37,444 nucleotides of DNA from Verrucomicrobiota bacterium (lineage in GTDB: Bacteria; Verrucomicrobiota; Verrucomicrobiia; Limisphaerales; UBA8199): positions 1 to 37,444 of the forward strand of contig PSRM01000185.1 in the NCBI GenBank assembly GCA_003176045.1, read 5' to 3'. The translations under genes and the position numbers were made by a program. This document shows positions 7,488 to 15,279 of the stretch, piece by piece. How positions within the stretch are numbered: the stretch's first letter is position 1; each line of letters opens with the position of its first letter. Below the pieces are notes generated by a model. It saw only the letters and a list, made by a program, of their open reading frames with translations, had not been told where the DNA came from and searched no databases.

Positions 7488-9113
7488 ATGTCCCGAGCGG
7501 TCAGCCTCAACATTTGCGATTTCCTAGTGTTTGGGGTTTACGTGGTGGTTCTGGTGGGAGTTGGTTTTTGGGTAGCTCGCCGGAGTCAACGGACAGTTCG
7601 CGGTTACTTCCTGGGCGACAAGAAGATCCCGTGGTACGTGGTGGGAACTTCGATGGTGGCGGCAGACATCAGCAGCGAGCATTTCATCGCCAATGTCGGC
7701 GGGGCGTACAAACACGGCGTTGTTCTGGCGTCGGCGAGCTGGAACTGCTGGATTATTTATTCGCTGCTGATCTGGATATTTCTGCCTTACTACGTTCGTA
7801 CGGGGTTGTACACGATGCCGGAGTTTCTGGAACGCCGCTACAATCCTACGTGCCGTTATCTGTTCGCAGTTTGCCTGGTTATCGGTTACGTCGCCGCAAT
7901 TATCGCCGGCGCACTTTATGCGGGCGGGGTTTTTCTGGAGAGTATCTTCGGCCTGGATGTGCATTATGGCATTATTTTTTTCGCGTTTGCTGCCGGCCTT
8001 TACACGATTTATGGAGGGCTCACATCGGCGGCATGGACGGACTTCCTGCAGATGTTCATTCTTTTAGGTGCCGGGTTGCTCGTCCCAATCCTGGCCTTGT
8101 CACATGCCGGCGACTTGCGACCTATGATCCACGATTATCCGGAGAAATTCCAAATGTTCCACGCTCCCACCGACAAACCCTTCCCCTTTACGGGTGTTTT
8201 CACGGGCTTCCTGACGGTTGGGATTTGGTACAGTTGCACCAGTCAGCACATTGTTCAGCGCGTGCTTGGCGCGAAGGACGAATGGAATGCACGAATGGGG
8301 GTTATCACAGCGGGGTTCTTACACATTATCACGCCATGTTTTTTTGCCCTACCTGGCCTGCTGGCGTTCAAGTTGTTCCCGCACCTGGAGAGGCCGGACC
8401 AGGCTTACCTCGAGTTAGTGAAGAATTTACTTCCGGCCGGACTCAAAGGGTTGAGCCTGGCCGCTATGGCGGGCGCTTTGATGACCATGCTTTCCACGGT
8501 GCTGAACTCCGCCAGCACCATTGTTACCCTGGATCTTTATCGCAAATTTGCAAAGCTCGAACTCACCGAGACAGAGCAGGTGCGATTTGGCCGCTGGAGT
8601 GGTGTTGGGTTGTTGTTGGCGAGTGTGGCGATTGCAGTTTTTAGCTTCGCGCCGAGCAAGACCCCACTGTTTTTAAAAGTGCAGAACATTTTCTTCTACA
8701 TAGCGCCGCCGTTCTCGGTCATTTTCACCCTTGGCGTTTTGTGGCGGCGCGCCAATGCTACGGCAGCGACCGCAACAATTTTTTCGGGATTCGCGTTTAC
8801 CTGGTTGCTGGACAAGTGGCTTTTTCCGCACGTCGCGTTTTTGGCTCCGTATAACGTATATCTGCATCGCGCTTTGTTGGCCTGGATATTTTGCATGGGT
8901 GTAATGATTACCTGTTCGCTTCTGACGCGCGCGCCGGCGCCCGAAAAAACGGCGGGCATCATCTGGAGTCCGCAGTACGCGCAGCTCCCGCAAGCTGAGC
9001 GAAAGCGTTACAGCGGCTGGAAGGACTTCCGCATTTGGTGGCTGCTGTTTGTGGGAATCATTCTTTCGATCTACGGGTTCTTCATTTGGTACCGTTTGCA
9101 ACATCCGTGGTGA
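7488..9113 (+). CDS. Sodium:solute symporter (SSS family)
   Basis: 541 residues with about 13-14 membrane segments. Family features include the N-terminal VGFWVARRSQRTVRGYFLGDKKIPWYVVGTSMVAADISSEHF segment split over TM1-TM2 (hydrophobic core VVVLVGVGFWVA), AGLYTIYGGLTSAAWTDFLQM in the middle, QRVLGAKDEWNAR, and MAGALMTMLSTVLNSASTI, which contributes to the Na2 site in SGLT-type proteins. The SSS family imports sugars, amino acids, vitamins or organic anions with Na+; this protein is closest in pattern to SGLT-type members. Its position behind the creatininase-family and MLE genes suggests that it brings in the substrate of that pathway. The start ATG at 7488 follows a heptamer array. The substrate is not determinable here. 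Confidence 0.9.
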   Translation: MSRAVSLNICDFLVFGVYVVVLVGVGFWVARRSQRTVRGYFLGDKKIPWYVVGTSMVAADISSEHFIANVGGAYKHGVVLASASWNCWIIYSLLIWIFLPYYVRTGLYTMPEFLERRYNPTCRYLFAVCLVIGYVAAIIAGALYAGGVFLESIFGLDVHYGIIFFAFAAGLYTIYGGLTSAAWTDFLQMFILLGAGLLVPILALSHAGDLRPMIHDYPEKFQMFHAPTDKPFPFTGVFTGFLTVGIWYSCTSQHIVQRVLGAKDEWNARMGVITAGFLHIITPCFFALPGLLAFKLFPHLERPDQAYLELVKNLLPAGLKGLSLAAMAGALMTMLSTVLNSASTIVTLDLYRKFAKLELTETEQVRFGRWSGVGLLLASVAIAVFSFAPSKTPLFLKVQNIFFYIAPPFSVIFTLGVLWRRANATAATATIFSGFAFTWLLDKWLFPHVAFLAPYNVYLHRALLAWIFCMGVMITCSLLTRAPAPEKTAGIIWSPQYAQLPQAERKRYSGWKDFRIWWLLFVGIILSIYGFFIWYRLQHPW

Positions 9114-9140
9114 TGTAGGCGACAACGTAAGGAGTCCAAA

Positions 9141-9256
9141 AGCTACGCAGCGCCGAGCTGATCAGGCTCTAATTCTGACCTCTGACCTCTGACTTCTGTT
9201 CTCTGACCTCTGTTTGTCTGTCCTCTGAATTAGAGCCTCGTTACTTCGGCTGCTAC
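9141..9256. repeat. Composite element: inverted arms around a TCTGACC heptamer array
   Basis: A degenerate left arm (9141-9172, containing GCCGAGCTGATCAGGCTCTA) and an intact right arm (9230-9256, containing GAGCCTCGTTACTTCGGCT) flank about seven heptamers of the types TCTGACC, TCTGACT and TCTGTCC. The right arm supplies the TAG stop (9253-9255) of the minus-strand DUF3830 gene, exactly as the 1267-1357 element does for its neighbour. Confidence 0.85.
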
Positions 9257-9738
9257 AATTGCTTTGGATCCACGCGCTCGATGCGCATTACTTGAGGGCC
9301 ATCCCAACGCGCGCGGCGGCAGGCCTGGGCGAAGGCGGGCCAGTCATATTTCCAGTCGCCGGGGATGCGGGCAAACAGGCTGCAATGGGTAGGGACACCT
9401 TCATGAGCGCGCAACATGACGCCGCGTCCATAAACCAGGACAAGTTCGGCCACGGGTTTGCGGCTGCCGACTGCGCCGACGCTTTCGTCGTAGAAATAGA
9501 GCAGTTCACCTGGAAGCGGCAGTTGAACGAGGTTTTCTTTGGGCGCAGGCTGAGGGCGCTCCAGCATGAGGAACACTTCGGCGCCCGAATACATGCCATG
9601 AATTACTTTGCCCTCGACGGGCAGGATGTCCCAAACGTGTTTGGAGACGCCGGGCGCTTCGTCGTCGAGCATTTCGGCCAGAACCGATTCGCCTGTGGCG
9701 GGGAATGTGAGTCGGATTTGGCGGCGAACCGGTTTCAT
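9253..9738 (-). CDS. DUF3830 family protein (cyclophilin-like fold)
   Basis: About 161 residues. The sequence RLTFPATGESVLAEMLDDEAPGVSKHVWDILPVEGKVIHGMYSGAEVF, read in parts (RQIRLTFPATGES; APGVSKHVWDILP; HGMYSGAEVF), matches the DUF3830/cyclophilin-like pattern (PF12903), whose function is unknown. Members are often found beside amidohydrolase and hydantoin/creatinine-type catabolic genes, which fits this neighbourhood. The ATG at 9738 gives the family-length protein; a longer in-frame reading to 9906 would run into the SDR gene end and is unlikely. It converges with the symporter gene. Its stop codon lies in the arm of a composite repeat. Confidence 0.75.
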   Translation of the reverse strand: MKPVRRQIRLTFPATGESVLAEMLDDEAPGVSKHVWDILPVEGKVIHGMYSGAEVFLMLERPQPAPKENLVQLPLPGELLYFYDESVGAVGSRKPVAELVLVYGRGVMLRAHEGVPTHCSLFARIPGDWKYDWPAFAQACRRARWDGPQVMRIERVDPKQL

Positions 9739-9902
9739 GGGCCGGAGATTAACAAAGCTGATGGAGGCAAGGCAAAATGATAGCGGCAAAATGTTAGGTG
9801 AGCCGAATTCAGACAGGGTGGGTGGCAATTTTGGGTGAGGAAAACTGTTGAAACATGGGATTGGAAGGTGGATGGTTGTTGCGACGGTCCCAGCACCAGC
9901 AC

Positions 9903-10649
9903 TCATATCGCCGTCCAGCCGCCGTCCACAGCGAGAACTGCCCCTGTTATATAGGAGGCTTCATCGGAAGCAAGGAATACGGCGGCAGACGCCACCTCTT
10001 CGGGTTCTCCCACGCGGTTTAAGAAGGTGCGGGTGACTTGCCGCTTATACAACTCGGAACCAGCTTTGGGTGAAACGCGAGTGGTAATTGGGCCGGGACA
10101 GATGGCGTTGCAACGAATGTTTCGCGGGCCGTAATCACAGGCTACGCTGCGGGTATAGCCAATGAGAGCATGCTTGATGCTGGTGTAAGCGGCTGAAGTT
10201 CGGCCTGCTACCATTCCCTGAATCGAACTGAGATTGATGATGGAACCGTTCTGGTGCTTCAGCATGATTGGGAGGACGGCTTGAGTGAAGTATTGGGTGC
10301 CGAGCAGAGAAACGCGGAAGGATCGTTCCCATTCTGAATCCGGCGCATCGGCGGCGCCGTGCCAATGGGAGCTAATGTAAGCGGCGTTGTTGCACAGGAC
10401 GTCAATGCGGCCTTCGCGGGCCACCTTTTTAATGGCCGTCGTCACATGCGATCTTACGGATACGTCACATTTGATGAAAGTGGCTTCGCCGCCTTGCTCG
10501 GAAATACCGCCCGCGGTTTGTCGCCCAGCTTTGACATCCACGTCAGCAATGAACACTCGCGCGCCTTCGCGAGCAAAGGCTTCCGCGATGGCTTTACCGA
10601 TGCCATGCGCGCCGCCAGTGATCAGGGTGACCTTGTTTTGAAGTCTCAT
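9903..10649 (-). CDS. SDR family NAD(P)-dependent oxidoreductase
   Basis: 248 residues, a classical short-chain dehydrogenase. The Rossmann motif is TGGAHGIG (11-18), with acidic residues Asp36 and Asp38 after beta-2 (IADVD), which favour NAD over NADP. Further motifs are NNAA (87-90), the catalytic Ser141/142, YTSIK with Tyr155 and Lys159, the PGPITT segment, and the C-terminal YITGAVLAVDGG. Its likely role is oxidation of a hydroxyl group in the pathway encoded by this island. It is on the same strand as the SMP-30 gene upstream, with a repeat-filled gap between. The substrate is unknown; SDR plus SMP-30 pairs often act as sugar dehydrogenase and lactonase. Confidence 0.92.
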   Translation of the reverse strand: MRLQNKVTLITGGAHGIGKAIAEAFAREGARVFIADVDVKAGRQTAGGISEQGGEATFIKCDVSVRSHVTTAIKKVAREGRIDVLCNNAAYISSHWHGAADAPDSEWERSFRVSLLGTQYFTQAVLPIMLKHQNGSIINLSSIQGMVAGRTSAAYTSIKHALIGYTRSVACDYGPRNIRCNAICPGPITTRVSPKAGSELYKRQVTRTFLNRVGEPEEVASAAVFLASDEASYITGAVLAVDGGWTAI

Positions 10650-10664
10650 GAGTTCAGGACTGTA

Positions 10665-10788
10665 ACGAAAAATCCGAAATCCGACATCCGAAATCCGAAA
10701 TTATTAGAGCCTCGTTACCCGACGAAGATGACAGTGTAGTGGGGAACAGGCGTTGCTGGAGGCTCCCTCACGGTCGCGACTCTGTTGG
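10665..10788. repeat. AATCCGA array, half-arm, and CTCCCTCACGGTCGCG repeat copy 2
   Basis: Four heptamers (AATCCGA, one CATCCGA) at about 10670-10702 run into TTAGAGCCTCGTTACC (half-arm). They are followed at 10749-10788 by a near-identical copy of the 3698-3736 repeat. The complement of this last block encodes the C-terminus and stop codon (10768-10770) of the SMP-30 family protein. Confidence 0.8.
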
Positions 10789-11628
10789 TTGGCGCTGGTT
10801 GGCCAAGGGCTGGCCTTTACTGCCAACTTTTGCCCGGGTGATCGTGGTGCGGGCGAGATTGGCGATGTAGAGTTCGTCGAAATTCGGCCCACCGAAAGCC
10901 ATATTGGTTGGACTGCCAAGGCGTATCGCCCAAGGGTCCCACGCGAAAAGCGTCTTTTTCCCGGCGGGATCAATGCGCCAGATTTCGTCTGAGGCGTAAC
11001 AGCACACGTAGAGGTTTCCTGCGGCATCCAGCGTGAGACCGTCGGGAAAGCGGCCACACTCGTTAGCGTAAACTTCAGGCGCTGATAATGAGGCATCCGC
11101 GCGTATCTCAAATCGAAGGACCGAGTTGGTGTCGCTCTCGACCATGAACAGAATCTTTTCATCGGCACTCAAGGCCAGGCCATTGGTGTAACCGAGTGGG
11201 CCTGCCAATCTTTCTCCTTTACCCTGAGGATCAAACCTGAGCACCCAGCCATTGCGTTGGCGGAATTTTCCGGAATCGGTCACATAGTAGTTCCCTGCGG
11301 AATCAAAGAGACCGTAATTGGGACAGGCCAGAGGTTTTCCATCGACCGCGGCTGCGAAGATGGAAAATTCGCCTGTGGGTTTTACACGCACGATGCCGTG
11401 CTGAGTATTGCAGACAAAAAGTTCATTGGCGCGCGAAAACGCGAGACCCGCACAAAAGCCGCCCATCGTAGTAACCAGGTCCACTTTGCCCTCGGTGGAG
11501 ATGCGATAGATTTGGCCGGCTTCGCCGCCGGCCCAGAGCATTCCGGCGCGGTCGAAGGCGACGCACTCAGGATGGTCCACGCCTGTGGCGAAGATTTCGA
11601 ATGAATCTATGTGGATTTCGGGTTCCAT
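10768..11628 (-). CDS. SMP-30/gluconolactonase/LRE family protein
   Basis: About 286 residues forming a six-bladed beta-propeller of the SMP-30/gluconolactonase family (PF08450). Repeating blade signatures are visible: HPECVAFDRAGMLWAGGEAG, GLAFSRANELFVCN, PNYGLFDSAGNYYVTDSG, YTNGLALSADEKILFMVES and PDGLTLDAAGNLYVCC. The Glu near the start (PECVAF), the Asn of YTNGLA and the Asp of PDGLTLD are the usual divalent-metal ligands. Family members hydrolyse sugar or aldonolactones. I chose the ATG at 11628; the GTG at 11649 lies in a CACCGCGGATGAACACAG repeat. The final residues (QPTESRP) and the stop are encoded by a dispersed repeat, so the natural C-terminus may be shorter. The neighbouring SDR and aldehyde dehydrogenase support a dehydrogenase-lactonase-dehydrogenase route. 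Confidence 0.88.
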   Translation of the reverse strand: MEPEIHIDSFEIFATGVDHPECVAFDRAGMLWAGGEAGQIYRISTEGKVDLVTTMGGFCAGLAFSRANELFVCNTQHGIVRVKPTGEFSIFAAAVDGKPLACPNYGLFDSAGNYYVTDSGKFRQRNGWVLRFDPQGKGERLAGPLGYTNGLALSADEKILFMVESDTNSVLRFEIRADASLSAPEVYANECGRFPDGLTLDAAGNLYVCCYASDEIWRIDPAGKKTLFAWDPWAIRLGSPTNMAFGGPNFDELYIANLARTTITRAKVGSKGQPLANQRQPTESRP

Positions 11629-11632
11629 TTTT

Positions 11633-11845
11633 TCACCGCGGATGAACACAGCGCGGCTGAGCCGGAGCCGAGATAGAAAGAATCATTGATAGACAGAATC
11701 ATTTTCAACCACGAATGATTCTGTCCTGCCATGAGTCTGTCTCAAAAATTTGCGCGGCCTGCGAAGATTCTAATGAATCACGGGACGGATAAACACGGAC
11801 AAAAACTTCAAAATCCAAACTTCAAACTTCGAGAAAGCTCCAGTT
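11633..11845. repeat. Intergenic decamer and GTTTGAA-type repeats
   Basis: The gap holds CACCGCGGATGAACACAG (11635), AACCACGAATG (11706) and, at 11784-11845, ACTTCAAAATCCAAACTTC and following words. The latter resemble the TTTGAAGTTTGGAGTTTG family at 34345-34466 and 22376-22507, including the adjacent ATCCGTG word seen in complement. No gene is apparent. Confidence 0.65.
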
Positions 11846-13426
11846 TCATTGGTGCGTCCACTGACCATCAACCAAGCGCCAAAGGTGGCGAGGATTATCG
11901 TCGCGCAGTTCGGGTGGAAGGGCGGATTGCGGGAAATTTTGGAAGCAGACAGGGCGTGCGAAACGCCTGATGGCGGCGGTGCCGACGGAGGTGAAAAGCG
12001 GGTTGGAGGTAGCGGGGTAGGGACCGCCGTGGTGCATGGCGGGGCAGACCTCGACACCCGTGGGGAAGCCATTGAAGATGAGCCGGCCTGCTTTCTGTTC
12101 GAGTGCTTCAACCAAAGGCCGGTGAGAGAGCAGGTCGGCTTCAGTGCCGTGGATTGTGGCAGTTAGTTGGCCGGGCAGGCTTCTTGCCACAGTCAGCATG
12201 GCTTCAAGGGAGTCGCACGAAACCAAAATGGTTGCGGGACCGAATATCTCCTCCTGGAGTGCTGTGTGTTTTTGAAATATGGTGAAGTTGGTGCGCAGTA
12301 CGGCGGCGCTGGTTTCGCCAGTTGCGAGAACATTCTTCGAGTTCCTCAGCAGAGAAACGCCGGGCAGTTGAGTAGCTTTGTCGAGAGCTTCGTTGAATCG
12401 GTCACAAAGGGCAGGATAGAGCATTGTGCCCGGGGCTGATGCGCCCACGAACCGGGCGAGGTTTTCGCTGAACGCATCGAAAGTGGGACCGGGTTGAGCG
12501 AAGACCACGCCCGGATTGGTACAGAATTGGCCGACACCGAGAGTCACGGACTGGAAAAGGCCCTCCGCCAAGGCGCTGGCGCGCTCTGCCAAAGCACCTG
12601 GCAAGAGGAAGACGGGATTAGTGCTACCCATTTCCGCATAAACGGGAATGGGCTGGGGTCGCGCAGCAGCCAGATCGCAGAGAGCGCGTCCGGCGCGCAG
12701 TGAACCTGTAAATGCCACAGCCTTCGTCGCCGAATGCTGCACAAGCCGGCGGCCAACCTCGTGGCTTGTCCCATGGAGGTGGGAGAAGACGCCGGCAGGC
12801 ATTTCAGTGGCGTCTGCGGCTTTTACCACTGCCGTGGCCACCAACTCGGAGGTCCCGGGATGAGCCGGATGCGCCTTCACGATTACAGGATTGCCGGCTG
12901 CCAAGGCGGAGGCGGTGTCCCCACCTGCCACCGAAAACGCGAGCGGGAAATTACTCGCGGCGAACACGATCACGGGTCCCACAGGAATAAGCATGCGGCG
13001 CACGTCGGGCTTTGGCAGGGGCTGCCGTTGCGGGTTGCCGTGATCAATGACAGCGTCAATCCAGGAACCTTCGCGCACAAGATCCGCAAACATCTTGAGC
13101 TGGTTGACCGTCCGGCCGCGTTCCGAAGTGAGGCGAGCGGCTGGCAAAGCGGTTTCGGCTTGCGCGCGTTGGATCAAAGTGTCGCCGAGAGCGAGGATCT
13201 CCTGGGCGATTTGCTCAAGAAAAGCGGCAATTTGGTCGGGCGGTTTTGCGCGATAATCGGCGAAAGCTGAAACAGCGTGGTGTAATGCGTGGTCGATCTC
13301 GGCGGCGGAAGCTTCGCAAAAGACAGGTGGCAGCCTTTGGGCGGTCGTCGGGTCGACCGCAGAAAAAGTGCTTTGGCCGGAAGATGCCAGTTTGCCGGCG
13401 ATAATATTATGGCCGTGAAGTTCCAT
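11846..13426 (-). CDS. Aldehyde dehydrogenase, 2,5-dioxovalerate (2-oxoglutarate semialdehyde) type
   Basis: 526 residues. Catalytic residues are Cys302 (GQFCTNPG), Glu265 (AEMGSTNP) and Asn159 (ASNFP), and the nucleotide-binding FTGS is at 239-242. The length, the AEMGSTNPVF motif and GVGQFCTNPG match the NADP-dependent 2-oxoglutarate semialdehyde dehydrogenase branch, which ends the non-phosphorylative pathways for pentoses, glucarate/galactarate and hydroxyproline by forming 2-oxoglutarate. It is on the same strand as SMP-30 and SDR and is probably the last step of the island, feeding the TCA genes next door. A start ATG at 13426 is supported by the family N-terminus (MELHGHNIIAG). No matching DHDPS-type dehydratase is in the window. 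Confidence 0.88.
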   Translation of the reverse strand: MELHGHNIIAGKLASSGQSTFSAVDPTTAQRLPPVFCEASAAEIDHALHHAVSAFADYRAKPPDQIAAFLEQIAQEILALGDTLIQRAQAETALPAARLTSERGRTVNQLKMFADLVREGSWIDAVIDHGNPQRQPLPKPDVRRMLIPVGPVIVFAASNFPLAFSVAGGDTASALAAGNPVIVKAHPAHPGTSELVATAVVKAADATEMPAGVFSHLHGTSHEVGRRLVQHSATKAVAFTGSLRAGRALCDLAAARPQPIPVYAEMGSTNPVFLLPGALAERASALAEGLFQSVTLGVGQFCTNPGVVFAQPGPTFDAFSENLARFVGASAPGTMLYPALCDRFNEALDKATQLPGVSLLRNSKNVLATGETSAAVLRTNFTIFQKHTALQEEIFGPATILVSCDSLEAMLTVARSLPGQLTATIHGTEADLLSHRPLVEALEQKAGRLIFNGFPTGVEVCPAMHHGGPYPATSNPLFTSVGTAAIRRFARPVCFQNFPQSALPPELRDDNPRHLWRLVDGQWTHQ

Positions 13427-13545
13427 TGATGTGGATCGTAGCAGGCAAGGTGACGAGGTCTATTGTGATTTCGATTAAGTTTGCGATTAAGTTTGCGACC
13501 CGCCTACGCTTCGCTGCGGCGCGGCGAGCAAAATAACGACAAAGT

Positions 13546-15243
13546 TTAAGTGAGGCCTATGCGGGTCAGTTTCACTGGCTCGGTCCACAGCTTCGGTCCA
13601 TCTCCGTTTCGAGACACGTAGATATTTTTCAACCAGTTGGCGTGATCGGTTTGAGGGAAGTCCTCGCGGAAATGGGCGCCGCGGCTGTCCTGCCTGAGGA
13701 GTGCGCTGCGAGCGATCAGCTCGGAAGCGGTCAGGAGGTTCTGTAAATCCAAAGCCTGTTGCCAGGTGGGGTTGAATGCTCTCACGCCCAGAGCACCTGT
13801 AGCTTTCGCCTGGTCCTGCAACGCCTTGATGCTTTTGATAGCCACCTCCAGTGCTGCGCCAGTTCTAACAATGCCGACCTGATTCCACATGAGCTTGCCC
13901 AGTTCATCCCGCAACGGCCAGGGACTTTCTCTGTTGTCATTTTCGAGGAAACCATTTGCCTGGGCTTTGGTCTCCTGAATCTGTGATGGATCTGGCTGCG
14001 CGTGCTCTCGGCCCTTAACCCATTGGGCCACTGACTCGCCTACGCGAGCGCCGAACACGGTGGATTCGGCCACGCCGTTGCCGCCCAGACGGTTTGCGCC
14101 GTGGACGCCGGCGCTGTCCTCGCCCGCTGCGAACAAACCCTGGAGGTTGGTGAAGCCGCCTTTGTTGATGCGGATGCCACCCATATTGAAGTGAGCGGTG
14201 GGGCAGACTTCGACTTTTTCGCGCGCCAGGTCGAAGCCGATCCTCAGGCAGCGCTCGCGCATGCCGGCAAAATTCTGCTCGACAAAGCGGGCTCCGAGAT
14301 GGGAGACGTCAACCCAAACCCCACCGTTGTCAGTGCCTCGTCCGGCACGGATTTCGAGGAAGCTGGCGCGTGAGACACGATCGCGAGTCGAGCGTTCCAT
14401 GCGTTCGGCGTCGTAGCGCACCATGAAGCGTTCGGCCTGGTTGTTAAACAGGTATGCGCCGGCCCCGCGCAGGCCTTCTTCCAGCAGGGCGCCGTTCAAA
14501 TTTGAGCCTGGTACTACCATGCCAGTGGGATGAAACTGGACCATCTCCATGTCCATCAGATGAGCTCCTGCGCGGTAGGCCATGGCGATGCCATCCATTG
14601 CTTTCTCCTGAGCGCAGGCGGAGCGCTGGTACATGAGCGGTCCGGCTCCTGTGCAGAGAATGACGGCTTTGGCGCGGACCACTATGAACTCGCCGGTTTG
14701 TATGTCCAACAGGAGAACGCCGATGACCTCGCCGTTTGGCGAGGCGGTGAGGAGTTCTAGACCTCGCGTGGCCTCCAGGCAACGAACGTTTGTTGCAAAA
14801 ACCTGATCGCGTAACCGGGCCATGATTTCGATGCCGGTCAGATCTCCAACATGGACGGTACGGTCGAAGCTTTGGCCCGCGAAAGCTTTTTGGTGGATGC
14901 GGCCGTGGGGCGCGCGATCGAATAGGCAGCCGATCCTGTTCTCCAGTTCGCGGACGATGCGCGGGGCGTCCTCAACCAGCGTCCAGGCGAGGTCCTGGTC
15001 GTTCAGGAACGCGCCGCCTTTCACGGTATCCTCGAAATGCGCTTGAATGGAATCTTTGGGATCGAGCGCGACGTTGTAGCCCCCTTGTACCATGCGAGTG
15101 CATCCGCTTTTGCCGAGCAGACCTTTGGAGACGAGGGTGATGTCGAGCGTTGGGTCATGCCAAAAGGCATGGAGCGCGGCCATCAACCCCGCGCCGCCGG
15201 TGCCGAGAATGAGGATGTCGGTGGTGAGTTGCTGGTCGGCCAT
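13546..15243 (-). CDS. sdhA: Succinate dehydrogenase/fumarate reductase flavoprotein subunit
   Basis: 565 residues. The FAD-binding GTGGAG is at 14-19. Active-site motifs are QFHPTG, STRDRVSR (catalytic Arg region), AHFNMGG (His), HGANRLGGNG (Arg) and the C-terminal DSRGAHFREDFP. It oxidises succinate to fumarate, or the reverse, as the catalytic subunit of complex II on the cytoplasmic membrane face. The position of the His that carries covalent FAD in E. coli SdhA (SHTVSAQGG) reads GCTRMVQGG here, with Cys48 in place of His. This suggests non-covalent FAD or a different linkage, and a subfamily distinct from the proteobacterial enzyme. It lies 30 bases behind sdhB in the same direction; the gap is a decamer repeat. 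The anchor subunit is encoded separately at 20429-20905. Confidence 0.93.
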   Translation of the reverse strand: MADQQLTTDILILGTGGAGLMAALHAFWHDPTLDITLVSKGLLGKSGCTRMVQGGYNVALDPKDSIQAHFEDTVKGGAFLNDQDLAWTLVEDAPRIVRELENRIGCLFDRAPHGRIHQKAFAGQSFDRTVHVGDLTGIEIMARLRDQVFATNVRCLEATRGLELLTASPNGEVIGVLLLDIQTGEFIVVRAKAVILCTGAGPLMYQRSACAQEKAMDGIAMAYRAGAHLMDMEMVQFHPTGMVVPGSNLNGALLEEGLRGAGAYLFNNQAERFMVRYDAERMERSTRDRVSRASFLEIRAGRGTDNGGVWVDVSHLGARFVEQNFAGMRERCLRIGFDLAREKVEVCPTAHFNMGGIRINKGGFTNLQGLFAAGEDSAGVHGANRLGGNGVAESTVFGARVGESVAQWVKGREHAQPDPSQIQETKAQANGFLENDNRESPWPLRDELGKLMWNQVGIVRTGAALEVAIKSIKALQDQAKATGALGVRAFNPTWQQALDLQNLLTASELIARSALLRQDSRGAHFREDFPQTDHANWLKNIYVSRNGDGPKLWTEPVKLTRIGLT

Positions 15244-15244
15244 T

Positions 15245-15279
15245 TTTTAACCGCTAATGAACGCTAATAAACGCTAATG
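15245..15279. repeat. CGCTAAT decamer array between sdhB and sdhA
   Basis: Three CGCTAAT words with a 10-bp period after TTTTTTAACC. The array occupies the whole gap between sdhB and sdhA and contains the sdhB stop codon (15274-15276, read on the minus strand). Confidence 0.8.

Noticed and set aside
7358..8644. 428-residue plus-strand frame overlapping the symporter gene
   Set aside because: The symporter frame has clear membrane helices and family motifs; this one is an out-of-frame reading rich in Arg, Cys and Gly.
9739..9906. 56-residue extension of the DUF3830 protein
   Set aside because: It would overlap the end of the SDR gene and adds nothing resembling the family.
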